A DNA stretch of 64,000 nucleotides, from assembly GCF_001644035.1 (NCBI RefSeq), contig NZ_LUUG01000070.1, positions 1 through 64,000 on the forward strand, read 5' to 3'. Below are positions 56,691 to 64,000 of the stretch, in pieces. The notes under the pieces were generated by a model that ran no database searches, had not been told where the DNA came from, and was given only the letters and a program-made list of their open reading frames with translations. Within the stretch, counting starts at the first letter, position 1. Every line of letters begins with the position of its first letter. A program made the translations under genes and the position numbers. Origin of the DNA: Methylomonas methanica (GTDB lineage: Bacteria; Pseudomonadota; Gammaproteobacteria; Methylococcales; Methylomonadaceae).

Positions 56691-57617
56691 ATGAAGATAT
56701 TGGTGGTCGATGATAGCAAAATGATCAGGCAACTGGTCACCGAATGTCTAAAGGACATGGGGCATGAGTTGGCTTATGCCGAGAATGGCGCCGAATCGCT
56801 CCAGTATATCGCCGACCATGATGTGGACTTGATTCTAATGGATGTGGAAATGCCGTTTCTAAGCGGTTTCGAAGCCACCAAAGCGATCCGCGAGTTAAAG
56901 AAAGCCGATTGGTTTCCGATTATTTTTTTAACCATGCATGATGACGACAAATCGTTCGTTAACGGTATTTTGGCCGGCGGCGATGCCTATCTGCCTAAAC
57001 CGCTGAATCCTACCCGTTTGCGGCTGACAGTGATCGCGATGGAGCGGATTTATGTCATGCGGCAAAAGCTGCAAACAACCCAACTGGAATTGCAGGCCGC
57101 CAATCTGGAATTGGAGCGCTTGTCATTGCGCGATCAATTAACCGGCTTGGGCAATCGCCGCCATTTCGATAGTAATCTTGCCATGCAGTTTGCGCTGTCC
57201 CGCCGCAATAAATCGCCATTGTCTTTGATCATTTGCGATATCGATTTCTTTAAAAACTACAACGATTCCTTAGGTCATCCACAAGGCGACGTTTGTTTGA
57301 TTGAGGTGGCCAAAGTTATGAGGGCACAGTTGGAACGCAATAGCGATCTAGTTTGCCGCTATGGTGGCGAGGAGTTTGTAGCGATCTTGCCCGACACGCC
57401 TTTACAGGATGCTCGTGCATTAGCCGAAACTATTCGCCGGCAGGTTTTTGAAACAAATATTGCCGTTGAGGAGACGGAAGCGCGGCGCGTTAGTTTGAGT
57501 TTGGGTGTTGCTACCTATGTTGGTCAGTACAAAACCGAACGGGAAATGCTAGAAGCGGCCGATGCCGCCTTGTACAAGGCCAAACATAATGGCCGGAACC
57601 GGGTGGAAATAACTTAA
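56691..57617 (+). CDS. Response regulator diguanylate cyclase (REC-GGDEF)
   Basis: The 308-residue protein has an N-terminal receiver (Asp in DLILMDVEMPFLSG, near residue 52) and a C-terminal GGDEF domain. The catalytic motif is RYGGEEFVAILPDTP (about residues 223-237), with the GGEEF variant of active enzymes. It would make cyclic-di-GMP under control of a phosphorylation signal. The stop is two bases before the GTG of a nucleotidyltransferase gene, so the two may be co-transcribed. No cognate kinase is adjacent. Confidence 0.94.
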   Translation: MKILVVDDSKMIRQLVTECLKDMGHELAYAENGAESLQYIADHDVDLILMDVEMPFLSGFEATKAIRELKKADWFPIIFLTMHDDDKSFVNGILAGGDAYLPKPLNPTRLRLTVIAMERIYVMRQKLQTTQLELQAANLELERLSLRDQLTGLGNRRHFDSNLAMQFALSRRNKSPLSLIICDIDFFKNYNDSLGHPQGDVCLIEVAKVMRAQLERNSDLVCRYGGEEFVAILPDTPLQDARALAETIRRQVFETNIAVEETEARRVSLSLGVATYVGQYKTEREMLEAADAALYKAKHNGRNRVEIT

Positions 57618-57619
57618 TC

Positions 57620-58546
57620 GTGTATCGAGCCAAAGATTTTATAGAAACTGCGGAAGGTTTGATTTTCGCGGTAGTTGCCCAGGGCCAGGAAAACGGGAAG
57701 GTGTTGTGTTTTCTGCGCTACCTCTGTCTGGAGGGTGTTTGGCGCAAGGTCGATACCGAGCTGGCGAATCGCTATCTTGAGCAATATTGCCCGCAATATC
57801 TGCATTACTCGGCGCTGCTCGATGCGCATTTACATGCCGTGCCGGTTACGGCGATTGCCCGGCATTGCCAACCGCAACCAGTCTTGCAACGCTTATTGGC
57901 TGACGACCCCGGTGACCCGGTATTAGCCGATTTGCACAAACTGTGCGGCTTGTTGCGGGACAATGGCTTGGCGCTTAGCCGATTCGGCGTGACCGGTTCG
58001 CTACTGGTGGGTATGCAAAAACACAGTTCCGATATTGATTTGGTTTGCTACGAGCGCGGCGAGTTTCATCGCGCGCGCAATATCGTCCAGGCCTTGATTG
58101 CCGAAGATCGCTGTCAGGCGTTAAACGACGAGGATTGGTTGGAGGCTTATAAGCGGCGAGCCTGTGATTTTGCCTTTGACGAATATGTCTGGCACGAACT
58201 GCGCAAGTACAACAAGGCCATGATCAATGGGCGCAAATTCGATTTGTCGCTAACGGTTGCCGACCCGGACGCACAGGACCGCAGCTACCGTAAACTGGGC
58301 TTTATCAGTATCGACGCCGAAGTGTGCGATGACCAATTCAGTTTCGATTATCCCGCTCGGTTTGTTATTAAACATCCGCAAGTCGATAGCGTGGTGTGTT
58401 TTACCGCGACTTATAACGGTCAAGCACAAACCGGGGAACGGGTTCGCGTGGCCGGGCAGTTAGAAGTCGATCAAGACGGTATCCAGCGCATAGTGGTAGG
58501 CTCGAATCGGGAAGCCATAGGCGAATTTATCAAGGTAATCCGTTGA
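57620..58546 (+). CDS. Nucleotidyltransferase-fold protein upstream of the HAD-mptG genes
   Basis: The 308-residue protein has the minimal nucleotidyltransferase motif GVTGSLLVGMQKHSSDIDLV (Gly-Ser with an Asp-x-Asp pair, about 122-141). Unidentified sequence lies on both sides. The metal-binding Asp pair is intact, so it should transfer a nucleotide. It starts with GTG and overlaps the next gene by the four bases TTGA, while also lying two bases after the GGDEF gene. Its coupling to HAD and mptG suggests a step in H4MPT or methylofuran synthesis, but the substrate is unknown. Confidence 0.75.
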   Translation: MYRAKDFIETAEGLIFAVVAQGQENGKVLCFLRYLCLEGVWRKVDTELANRYLEQYCPQYLHYSALLDAHLHAVPVTAIARHCQPQPVLQRLLADDPGDPVLADLHKLCGLLRDNGLALSRFGVTGSLLVGMQKHSSDIDLVCYERGEFHRARNIVQALIAEDRCQALNDEDWLEAYKRRACDFAFDEYVWHELRKYNKAMINGRKFDLSLTVADPDAQDRSYRKLGFISIDAEVCDDQFSFDYPARFVIKHPQVDSVVCFTATYNGQAQTGERVRVAGQLEVDQDGIQRIVVGSNREAIGEFIKVIR

Positions 58547-59220
58547 AAGGTCGGCGTTGGCGGGCGGTTATCTTTGATATGGACGGTCTGGTTTTGGATA
58601 GTGAACCTACCTATGTGCAAGCTTGGCAGGCTGCGGCCGATGAGCTTGGGTTTACGATGCCGGCCGAATTTTGGGATGGCTTGTCCGGTTGCTCGGGAAA
58701 GACAGTTACTCAGCGTTTGCAAAAGCAATGCGGGCTTGGTTTCAATCTGGAAAAGTTTCAGCAATTAAGTAGCGTTTATTGGCTCGCGCATGTGCAGCAA
58801 TACGGTATCGCCGTAAAACCCGGTTTTTTTGCCGTGTTGGACGTATTAGCTCTGCACGGTTTGCCGTTCTGTCTGGCAACGAATAGCCCACTCGCGGCGG
58901 CGCAACAGTGCCTGGCCTGGGCCGGATTGACGGATATTTTTTCCTGTATTGTTGCCGGCGATACGGTGCGCGCCGCCAAGCCCGCCCCGGATATTTTTTT
59001 GCGCGCGTCCGCAGAATTGGCACAGCCGGTTGAAGATTGTTTGGTGCTGGAAGACTCGCCGACAGGCGTCCGCGCGGCTCTGGCCGCTGGAGCGCCTTGC
59101 GTCTTCGTGCCGTCGTTACGACCAGCTGACGCATGGGCCGCCGAACACGCCGATTTTCTAATGGACGATCTGCACCAAGTGGCCGATTTTATCTCGGCCC
59201 GCCAAAATCATCCGCTATAA
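58543..59220 (+). CDS. HAD-family phosphatase of the mptG cluster
   Basis: The 225-residue protein has the HAD phosphatase motifs. The nucleophile is in VIFDMDGLVLDSEP (Asp near residue 12), the Thr/Ser motif II in CLATNSPLAAA, Lys in RAAKPAPDIFL and the acidic motif in VLEDSPTGVRAA. It belongs to the beta-phosphoglucomutase-like subgroup. The TTG start overlaps the nucleotidyltransferase stop, and mptG follows after 31 bases. Bacterial H4MPT is dephosphorylated compared with the archaeal form, so a phosphatase linked to mptG is attractive, though unproven. Confidence 0.82.
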   Translation: MKGRRWRAVIFDMDGLVLDSEPTYVQAWQAAADELGFTMPAEFWDGLSGCSGKTVTQRLQKQCGLGFNLEKFQQLSSVYWLAHVQQYGIAVKPGFFAVLDVLALHGLPFCLATNSPLAAAQQCLAWAGLTDIFSCIVAGDTVRAAKPAPDIFLRASAELAQPVEDCLVLEDSPTGVRAALAAGAPCVFVPSLRPADAWAAEHADFLMDDLHQVADFISARQNHPL

Positions 59221-59251
59221 TGCCCGCTCCTTACTATTTGACGGAATCCAG

Positions 59252-60214
59252 GTGGTGAAAGCGCGGTACCAAACAGTCACGGTGATAGCGCCGGCTCGCT
59301 TGCATATGGGCTTTATTGATTTAAGCGGGGCGTTGGGGCGGCATTTCGGTAGCATTGGTTTGGCACTGAACGAAATCAATACCAGGCTCACCATAACCGC
59401 AGCGGAAAGCCTGCAAGTTAGCGGCCCGTCAGCTGATCGTGCCCTGAAATGTACCCGGCAATTTTGTCAGTTGCTGGGCGTTCCTGATGCACTCAATATC
59501 ACTATAGAGAATGCCATCCCCGAACATATTGGGTTAGGATCAGGCACGCAAATGGCTTTGGCTGTCGGTGCTGCGTTGAATGCGTTTTATGGGCTGGGGC
59601 TGTCGGTGCGGGAAATAGCGCAGCTCTCCGATCGCGGCGCGCGTTCCGGTATTGGTATCGGTATCTTTGAAAAAGGCGGCTTGGTAGTGGATGGCGGTCG
59701 CGGACCGGATACCAAGACCCCGCCGATTATTGCGCAAATGGCTGTGCCTGAAGACTGGCGATTTATTTTGGTATTCGATCAACGCGGCCAAGGTTTGCAC
59801 GGCGAACAGGAAGTCAGCGCTTTTCAGCAATTGCCGCCGTTTCCCCAAGCACAGGCCGAACGCTTGTGTTACTTGCTGCTGATGCAGGGTTTGCCGGCTC
59901 TGGCTGAAGGCGATCTTGATAAGTTCGGCGAAGTCATTACTTCGTTGCAACAAGCGGTGGGTGAGCATTTCGCGCCGGTACAAGGCGGGGTATTTACCAG
60001 CCCGGATGTCGCGGCAGCGATGACTAGTCTGGCAGGGCAAGGAGCGGTGGCGATAGGTCAGACTTCGTGGGGGCCGACCGGATTTTGTGCGGTTGCCGAT
60101 CCGCAACGCGCGGCGGAGCTACTGGCTCGGTTGGAAGCGCAATTCGCCGCATCGCCGTTGAGTTTTTTGGTGGCCAGCGCTCGAAATCAGACAGCCGAAA
60201 TTATTGTTAGTTAG
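59252..60214 (+). CDS. mptG: Beta-ribofuranosylaminobenzene 5'-phosphate synthase
   Basis: MptG condenses PRPP with p-aminobenzoate or p-hydroxybenzoate, with loss of CO2 in the former's relatives, as the first committed step to H4MPT. The 320 residues are of the GHMP-kinase-like family. They show an N-terminal APARLHMGFIDLSGALGR segment and IPEHIGLGSGTQMALAVGAA (about 87-106), SGIGIGIFEKGGLVVDGGRG and a C-terminal GQTSWGPTGF. The gene is needed in methylotrophs for cofactor synthesis. It is about 50 kb from the main cofactor cluster, forming a second cluster with HAD and nucleotidyltransferase genes. The GTG at 59252 follows GGAATCCAG. Confidence 0.93.
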   Translation: MVKARYQTVTVIAPARLHMGFIDLSGALGRHFGSIGLALNEINTRLTITAAESLQVSGPSADRALKCTRQFCQLLGVPDALNITIENAIPEHIGLGSGTQMALAVGAALNAFYGLGLSVREIAQLSDRGARSGIGIGIFEKGGLVVDGGRGPDTKTPPIIAQMAVPEDWRFILVFDQRGQGLHGEQEVSAFQQLPPFPQAQAERLCYLLLMQGLPALAEGDLDKFGEVITSLQQAVGEHFAPVQGGVFTSPDVAAAMTSLAGQGAVAIGQTSWGPTGFCAVADPQRAAELLARLEAQFAASPLSFLVASARNQTAEIIVS

Positions 60215-60222
60215 CGTTTGCT

Positions 60223-60534
60223 TCAGTCGAGCACATGCTCGGCGCTATCTTTGCTTTGTCTATTGTCAGTCCATTCGGCGCTGAGTCTATCGCCGCTATT
60301 TCCTGTTTTTAATCTAAACGTAAAAAACGGATTTTTGGATATGCTGCCGGCCATATTGGCGGTTAGAATCAGTTGATCGTTTAGTTTAACCAGCAAATGC
60401 TCGATAAAATGCGCCGGAATCAACTCACCGTTGGCATCGCGGTTGCGGCCGTTTTCCATCGGATGCGAGATCAGCAATTTAACTTCTACGTAGCCGTCGC
60501 GCCGTTGGCTTCTGATTTTTATACTGTTAGCCAT
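60223..60534 (-). CDS. soxZ: Sulfur carrier subunit SoxZ
   Basis: The 103-residue protein is a SoxZ of the immunoglobulin-like fold, with the typical SIKIRSQRRDGYVEVKLLISHPMENG at its start and VKLNDQLILTANMAGSISKNP near the middle. SoxZ forms a complex with SoxY that carries sulfur intermediates bound to a C-terminal Cys of SoxY. The gene is directly downstream of soxY and convergent with mptG, eight bases apart. Confidence 0.9.
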   Translation of the reverse strand: MANSIKIRSQRRDGYVEVKLLISHPMENGRNRDANGELIPAHFIEHLLVKLNDQLILTANMAGSISKNPFFTFRLKTGNSGDRLSAEWTDNRQSKDSAEHVLD

Positions 60535-60996
60535 TCAACCTGTTCCGCAGCCGCCGCGCATCACATTGACCCAGCGGCTGGTGCGCAGTAGCTCACCGTT
60601 GTGTTCCGCAAGCAAAATCACGTTGCAAGATTCGGCTAATTTAATCCGCGCGGTGACGAAGGGCACTATCAGTGACGTGAGTTCGAATTCCGCCAGCAGC
60701 GGAGTAGGGTTTTTATCGGCGAATAGATAAAGTTTCTCGATGCCGTCCAGCTCACTAGCAATGCTCACCGGCACCACCGCACCATCTTCGGCAATCTCGG
60801 GCAGAATCAAATTGAGTTTATCGCTATCAATCACCGTTCGCTGATCGATAAATTGGGCGTAGAGGGTGGCAAAGTCCTCGGCGGCAAAATACTTTGCCAA
60901 CCGCTCGGCAACTGCGCTTGCGGGCTTGCCTGCCAACAAAGCCCCGGCCAGCAAAATACCGGAGTGCTTTAGAAATAGGCGGCGGGTGCTAGGCAT
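60535..60996 (-). CDS. soxY: Sulfur carrier subunit SoxY
   Basis: The 153-residue protein has a twin-arginine signal (STRRLFLKHSGILLAGALLAG) and a C-terminal swinging arm ending MRGGCGTG. The Cys in GGCG binds the sulfur cargo. The usual SoxY end is GGCGG, so the terminal Thr-Gly is a small deviation. Only soxY and soxZ are seen, with no soxAX, soxB or soxCD in the window, so it may be an orphan pair for sulfite, thiosulfate or sulfane handling. Confidence 0.88.
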   Translation of the reverse strand: MPSTRRLFLKHSGILLAGALLAGKPASAVAERLAKYFAAEDFATLYAQFIDQRTVIDSDKLNLILPEIAEDGAVVPVSIASELDGIEKLYLFADKNPTPLLAEFELTSLIVPFVTARIKLAESCNVILLAEHNGELLRTSRWVNVMRGGCGTG

Positions 60997-61118
60997 AAAA
61001 TTTAATAACCATAAAAATATTGATGTATATCAAAAAAAATAAGCCTCCGCTTGTTATCTTTTGCCCCGTTGAAATTTTTTCAGCACCACCATCACAAACA
61101 ACAAAAGGAAGGTACAAA

Positions 61119-61313
61119 ATGAGTGAAGTACAAGAAAAAGATAATTTCTGGCTCTATATCGTCATTGCTGTCGTATTGGCGGCTGGCGCTGTACTGATGG
61201 TAAAAAATGCCGAGCATGACAAATATGCTACTGCGGCAAAAAATATCGCCGAAGACTCCGCCAACTCAGCTTACCGCAATGATGTACTTCACAGCGGTGG
61301 CGCGAAAAGATAA
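61119..61313 (+). CDS. Small single-span membrane protein
   Basis: A 64-residue protein with a short N-terminus, one membrane helix (FWLYIVIAVVLAAGAVLMV, about 9-27) and a charged tail (EDSANSAYRNDVLHSG). The ATG at 61119 has AAGGAAGGTACAAA upstream. It is divergent from soxY and convergent with the purine salvage genes. No family was recognised. The strong ribosome-binding site supports a real small gene. Confidence 0.65.
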   Translation: MSEVQEKDNFWLYIVIAVVLAAGAVLMVKNAEHDKYATAAKNIAEDSANSAYRNDVLHSGGAKR

Positions 61314-61360
61314 GCCCTTTTCAGCGTTTCGGGAAATGTGATCTGCGTTTCCCAAATTCG

Positions 61361-61398
61361 CGGATTTTGGTGGGGCATCCGGGCCCCGTCAAAATCCG
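61361..61398. terminator. Bidirectional hairpin between convergent genes
   Basis: CGGATTTTG / CAAAATCCG form an outer 9-bp stem, and GGGGC / GCCCC pair inside it. The plus strand continues TTTCTGTTTCT. It lies between the ends of the small membrane gene and the phosphorylase gene, so it may terminate both. Confidence 0.65.
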
Positions 61399-61407
61399 TT
61401 TCTGTTT

Positions 61408-62151
61408 CTACAAGTCCTTAAACAATACCGTTGCTTTCAGCAAGGCGATGGCATTGGCCATACCTATTTCCAGATTTTTCTCGATCTCGGCCATGGTGAT
61501 TTCACCGTCGATTACGCCGGCCGCCCAATTGGCTATCACCGAGATGTTCGCATAAGCCAAACCCAATTCCCGCGCCAGCGAGGCTTCCGGCATGCCGGTC
61601 ATGCCAACCAAATCGCAACCGTCGTTAGCCATGCGTTTGATTTCGGCGACTGTTTCCAGTCTCGGTCCTTGTGTGCAGCCGTAAGTGCCTGAGGTACTTA
61701 TCGAAATGTTTGCCTGTTGCGCCGCTTGAATAATTAACGTGCGTAATGCCGGTGTGTAAGGTTCAGTGAAATCGATATGTGTGACATGCTCCAGATCGTC
61801 GGCAAAAAACGTATGTTCCCGGCCATAGCTGTAGTCAATTAATTGATCTGGAATCGCAATAACGGCCGGCGCCATTTCCGAGCCTATACCGCCGACTGCC
61901 GCGACGCCGATAATCTCGGTCACGCCCAGCTGTTTTAAACCCCAGATATTGGCCCGGTAGTTGATCTTGTGCGGAGGGATTCGATGCGGATTGCCGTGCC
62001 TGGCCAGGAAAACTAGTTTCTTGCCGTTTAGCTCGCCAAGCAAATAAGGTGCAGACGGCTCGCCGAAAGGCGTCATAACGCGTTCTTCACCGGTAATGGT
62101 TAATTCGTCGATCTGGGTGAGGCCGGTGCCGCCGATGATTGCCAATGTCAT
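61408..62151 (-). CDS. mtnP: S-methyl-5'-thioinosine/thioadenosine phosphorylase
   Basis: The 247-residue protein is a purine nucleoside phosphorylase of the MTA/MTI phosphorylase family. The phosphate-binding GGTGL lies at the N-terminus, and FLARHGNPHRIPPHKINYRA, ATGGIGS-like GVAAVGGIGSEMAP and the terminal CDLVGMTGMPEASLARELG follow. It splits methylthio-nucleosides from polyamine synthesis, freeing methylthioribose-phosphate. Relatives from gammaproteobacteria prefer methylthioinosine, which fits the hypoxanthine phosphoribosyltransferase gene overlapped (ATGA) by its start. The exact substrate preference is not readable. Confidence 0.87.
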   Translation of the reverse strand: MTLAIIGGTGLTQIDELTITGEERVMTPFGEPSAPYLLGELNGKKLVFLARHGNPHRIPPHKINYRANIWGLKQLGVTEIIGVAAVGGIGSEMAPAVIAIPDQLIDYSYGREHTFFADDLEHVTHIDFTEPYTPALRTLIIQAAQQANISISTSGTYGCTQGPRLETVAEIKRMANDGCDLVGMTGMPEASLARELGLAYANISVIANWAAGVIDGEITMAEIEKNLEIGMANAIALLKATVLFKDL

Positions 62152-62702
62152 AACACGTCCTTGCAGGCAAACACGCCTGGCGCATTTCTAAGATAACCTT
62201 TGTAATCCATGCCGTAGCCAAACAGATAATGATTGGCGACAGTGAGGCCGATAAAGTCGGGTTCTATAGGTTTGGTGACTTGCAGATCTTTGTCGAACAG
62301 TGCGGCCGTGTATATGGCGCTAGCACCTTGTTCACGGCAATATTCGACGATAGCCTGCAGTGTATGGCCTTCGTCGAGAATGTCGTCCACCACCAATATT
62401 GTGCGGCCAGCCAACGGAGTAGTCGGTTTGAATAGCCAATGAATATCGCTGCCCGAGGTGGTGTTGCGGTAACGACTGGCGTGAACGCTATCCAGATTTA
62501 ACGGAAAGTCCAGACGTGTTAGCAATTTGCCGGTGGCGATGATGCCGCCGTTGATTACGCACAATACCAATGGATTGCTGTCTTGCAGTTTATCGGTGAT
62601 AGCCGCCGCCATGTTATCCAGCGCAGCTTCGACTTCATCGGCGCTGTGTAATAACAGCGCTTGCTGTTTAACAATGTCGATTTCCTCAAGCATGGGTTTC
62701 AT
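62148..62702 (-). CDS. hpt: Hypoxanthine-guanine phosphoribosyltransferase
   Basis: The 184-residue enzyme salvages hypoxanthine or guanine with PRPP. The PRPP-binding motif ILVVDDILDEGHTL (about residues 100-113) and the CVINGGIIATGKLL loop near residue 47 are clear. Start at 62702 (MKPMLEEID) follows CGGAATTTT; a longer upstream frame lies inside nagZ. It overlaps nagZ upstream and the phosphorylase gene downstream, so the three form a compact operon: nagZ-hpt-mtnP. Confidence 0.92.
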   Translation of the reverse strand: MKPMLEEIDIVKQQALLLHSADEVEAALDNMAAAITDKLQDSNPLVLCVINGGIIATGKLLTRLDFPLNLDSVHASRYRNTTSGSDIHWLFKPTTPLAGRTILVVDDILDEGHTLQAIVEYCREQGASAIYTAALFDKDLQVTKPIEPDFIGLTVANHYLFGYGMDYKGYLRNAPGVFACKDVL

Positions 62703-63702
62703 AAAATTCCGAGATTTGTTTGGAAACTGTTTGCCATTTTTCATTTTTTGCCAAGGCGTCCTTGTCCAGCAGGCATTTGCCGCGCATGGCTTGCAAGCGT
62801 TGTTCGCGTTTGCTGTTTTGGCTGATAGGCAGCTTATCCAGCACTTGTTCGGCGGCTGCCGAATTGTTGCAAACCAGCAGCATATCGCAGCCGGCTTGTT
62901 GGGCAAGACCGGCGCGTTCGGTGAAGTCGCCTATGCTGGCCGCGCCTTCCATGCTCAGGTCGTCGCTGAATATTGCACCGTCGAAACCCAGTTCGCCACG
63001 TAAAATGTTTTGCAGCCAGAAGCTGGAAAATCCAGCCGGGTAGCGATCTACTTGCGGATAAACGACATGAGCCGGCATGATGGCTTCCATGCCTTGCTCG
63101 ATCAATTGCTTGAAGGGGAGTAAATCGTGTTGGCGGATAGTTTCCAGGTCGCGCTCGTCGACTGGCAGGGTCAAATGCGAATCCAGCGCCACCGCGCCAT
63201 GTCCGGGGAAATGTTTGCCGGTGGCTGCCATGCCGGCAGCGCGCATGCCTTGTCGAAACGCGCCGGCCAGTTCGCCGGCTAATTTCGCGTCTTGGGAAAA
63301 CGAGCGGTTGCCGATGATCTCGCTAACGCCGCAATCCACATCCAACACCGGCGCGAAACTAAAGTCCACATCCACCGCCAGCAGTTCGCTGGCCATCAGC
63401 CAGCCGGCGGCTTCGGCCAACTCTGGTTTCTCGGCGTAATAGGCCGCTGCCGGCAGACGGGTAAAGCCGTTTTGAAAGCGTTGTACGCGGCCGCCTTCCT
63501 GATCGACGGCGATCAAAATGTCGCCATGACGCGCGGTGCGGATCTGTTTGATCAATTCGGCGACTTGCCGAGGACTGTCGTAATTTCTAGCGAACAGGAT
63601 TAACGCGCCGGTATTGGGGTGAGCAATTTTTTCTTTGTCCAGCGCGCTGAGGCTGTGGGCCTCAATGTCTATCATGACCGGGCCGATAGCTTGTGGTTTC
63701 AT
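62686..63702 (-). CDS. nagZ: Beta-N-acetylhexosaminidase
   Basis: The 338-residue cytoplasmic glycoside hydrolase family 3 enzyme removes N-acetylglucosamine from cell-wall fragments in peptidoglycan recycling. Motifs are AVDQEGGRVQRFQNGFTRLP (about 67-86), GKHFPGHGAVALDSH with the catalytic His region (about 163-177) and AIFSDDLSMEGAASIGDF with the catalytic Asp (about 242-259). It is the first gene of the operon with hpt and mtnP, and divergent from the fliL-like gene. Confidence 0.95.
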   Translation of the reverse strand: MKPQAIGPVMIDIEAHSLSALDKEKIAHPNTGALILFARNYDSPRQVAELIKQIRTARHGDILIAVDQEGGRVQRFQNGFTRLPAAAYYAEKPELAEAAGWLMASELLAVDVDFSFAPVLDVDCGVSEIIGNRSFSQDAKLAGELAGAFRQGMRAAGMAATGKHFPGHGAVALDSHLTLPVDERDLETIRQHDLLPFKQLIEQGMEAIMPAHVVYPQVDRYPAGFSSFWLQNILRGELGFDGAIFSDDLSMEGAASIGDFTERAGLAQQAGCDMLLVCNNSAAAEQVLDKLPISQNSKREQRLQAMRGKCLLDKDALAKNEKWQTVSKQISEFYETHA

Positions 63703-63764
63703 GGTGATAAATGGTGAAAATGGAATATACTTTTGGTCTAACCATCACATTATATGAGGAAACC

Positions 63765-64000
63765 GTGCGAACATTTATTTTGTTGATCAGTTTGATGCTG
63801 TTGCCGACGATGACTTGGGCTAATTCCGGCGAGAAGAAAGCCGACGAGAGTGCAGGTCCGGTTATTGAGTATGTGGAGATGAAACCTAAGTTCACCGTCA
63901 ATCTGGCCGAGCCTAAAAAATATTTGATGCTGAATGTGCAACTACTGGCGGAAGGCGCCGAACACGTCGAAAAAATCAAAAAATATATGCCGGTTTTACG
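63765..64000 (+). CDS. FliL-like protein, N-terminal part, cut by window edge
   Basis: The 78 visible codons start with GTG at 63765 (GAGGAAACC upstream) and encode a signal peptide (ending TMTWA), a short linker, and the FliL domain. The domain start YVEMKPKFTVNLAEPKKYLM and the following LMLNVQLL are the recognisable parts. Flagellar FliL has a membrane anchor, but here there is only a cleavable-looking signal, as in FliL-like periplasmic proteins. The true role in motility is not certain. The gene continues beyond the window. Confidence 0.8.
   Translation, partial: MRTFILLISLMLLPTMTWANSGEKKADESAGPVIEYVEMKPKFTVNLAEPKKYLMLNVQLLAEGAEHVEKIKKYMPVL

Overview
The window comes from the chromosome of a gammaproteobacterial methylotroph, most likely a type I methanotroph of the Methylomonas/Methylobacter kind. 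The evidence is an archaeal-type tetrahydromethanopterin (H4MPT)/methylofuran gene set (Mch, Fae, beta-RFAP synthase, ATP-grasp ligases, MfnD/E/F-like enzymes) beside typical gammaproteobacterial genes (rpoE-rseA-rseB-mucD, pntAB, nagZ, nadB, sucAB, norCB). No methane monooxygenase or methanol dehydrogenase gene is present, so 'methanotroph' is an inference and 'methylotroph' is directly supported.

Layout. 1-0.99 kb: a frameshifted tyrosine integrase, cut by the window edge, beside a tRNA-Ser(UGA), the likely end of an integrated element. 1-11 kb: the C1-cofactor region, with ATP-grasp ligase, mch, a RimK-like ligase, a CitG-like protein and the highly expressed fae; then a HisA-like protein divergent from an MfnD-like, MfnF-like, pabB, MfnE-like, DUF2959-like operon. 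11-15 kb: a lipoprotein and two overlapping dynamin-like GTPase genes. 15-21 kb: an intergenic repeat cluster, a large hybrid histidine kinase and its HD-GYP response regulator. 21-24.5 kb: a nitric oxide reductase operon facing nsrR, with a clear NsrR operator between them. 24.5-29.3 kb: an MBL hydrolase and sucA-sucB. 29.4-36 kb: a DUF2914 membrane protein, an H-NS protein, an operon containing a bifunctional OlsF-type ornithine-lipid synthase, and nadB. 36-40.5 kb: the sigma-E envelope-stress operon and cysK. 40.5-44.2 kb: unrecognised envelope genes. 44.6-47.6 kb: an HD-GYP phosphodiesterase and a sensor kinase.

47.6-53.6 kb is an AT-rich accessory island. It holds a second copy of the intergenic repeat cluster, a frameshifted hypothetical gene, and a two-gene conflict system: a small Trypco1-like protein followed by a 1153-residue trypsin-STAND NTPase. 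A perfect 22-bp palindrome lies just upstream of this pair. This is the most likely undescribed system in the window.

53.6-64 kb returns to core genes: pntA-pntB, a REC-GGDEF regulator coupled to a nucleotidyltransferase, a HAD phosphatase and beta-RFAP synthase (a second cofactor cluster), an orphan soxYZ pair, purine salvage (mtnP-like and hpt), nagZ, and the start of a fliL-like gene.

The two cofactor clusters probably work together. PabB supplies p-aminobenzoate, MptG joins it to a PRPP-derived unit, and the ligases and Mfn-like enzymes build H4MPT and methylofuran. Fae and Mch then use the finished cofactor to oxidise formaldehyde. Several c-di-GMP proteins (HD-GYP at 19.5 and 44.7 kb, GGDEF at 56.7 kb) and two histidine kinases show strong second-messenger control.
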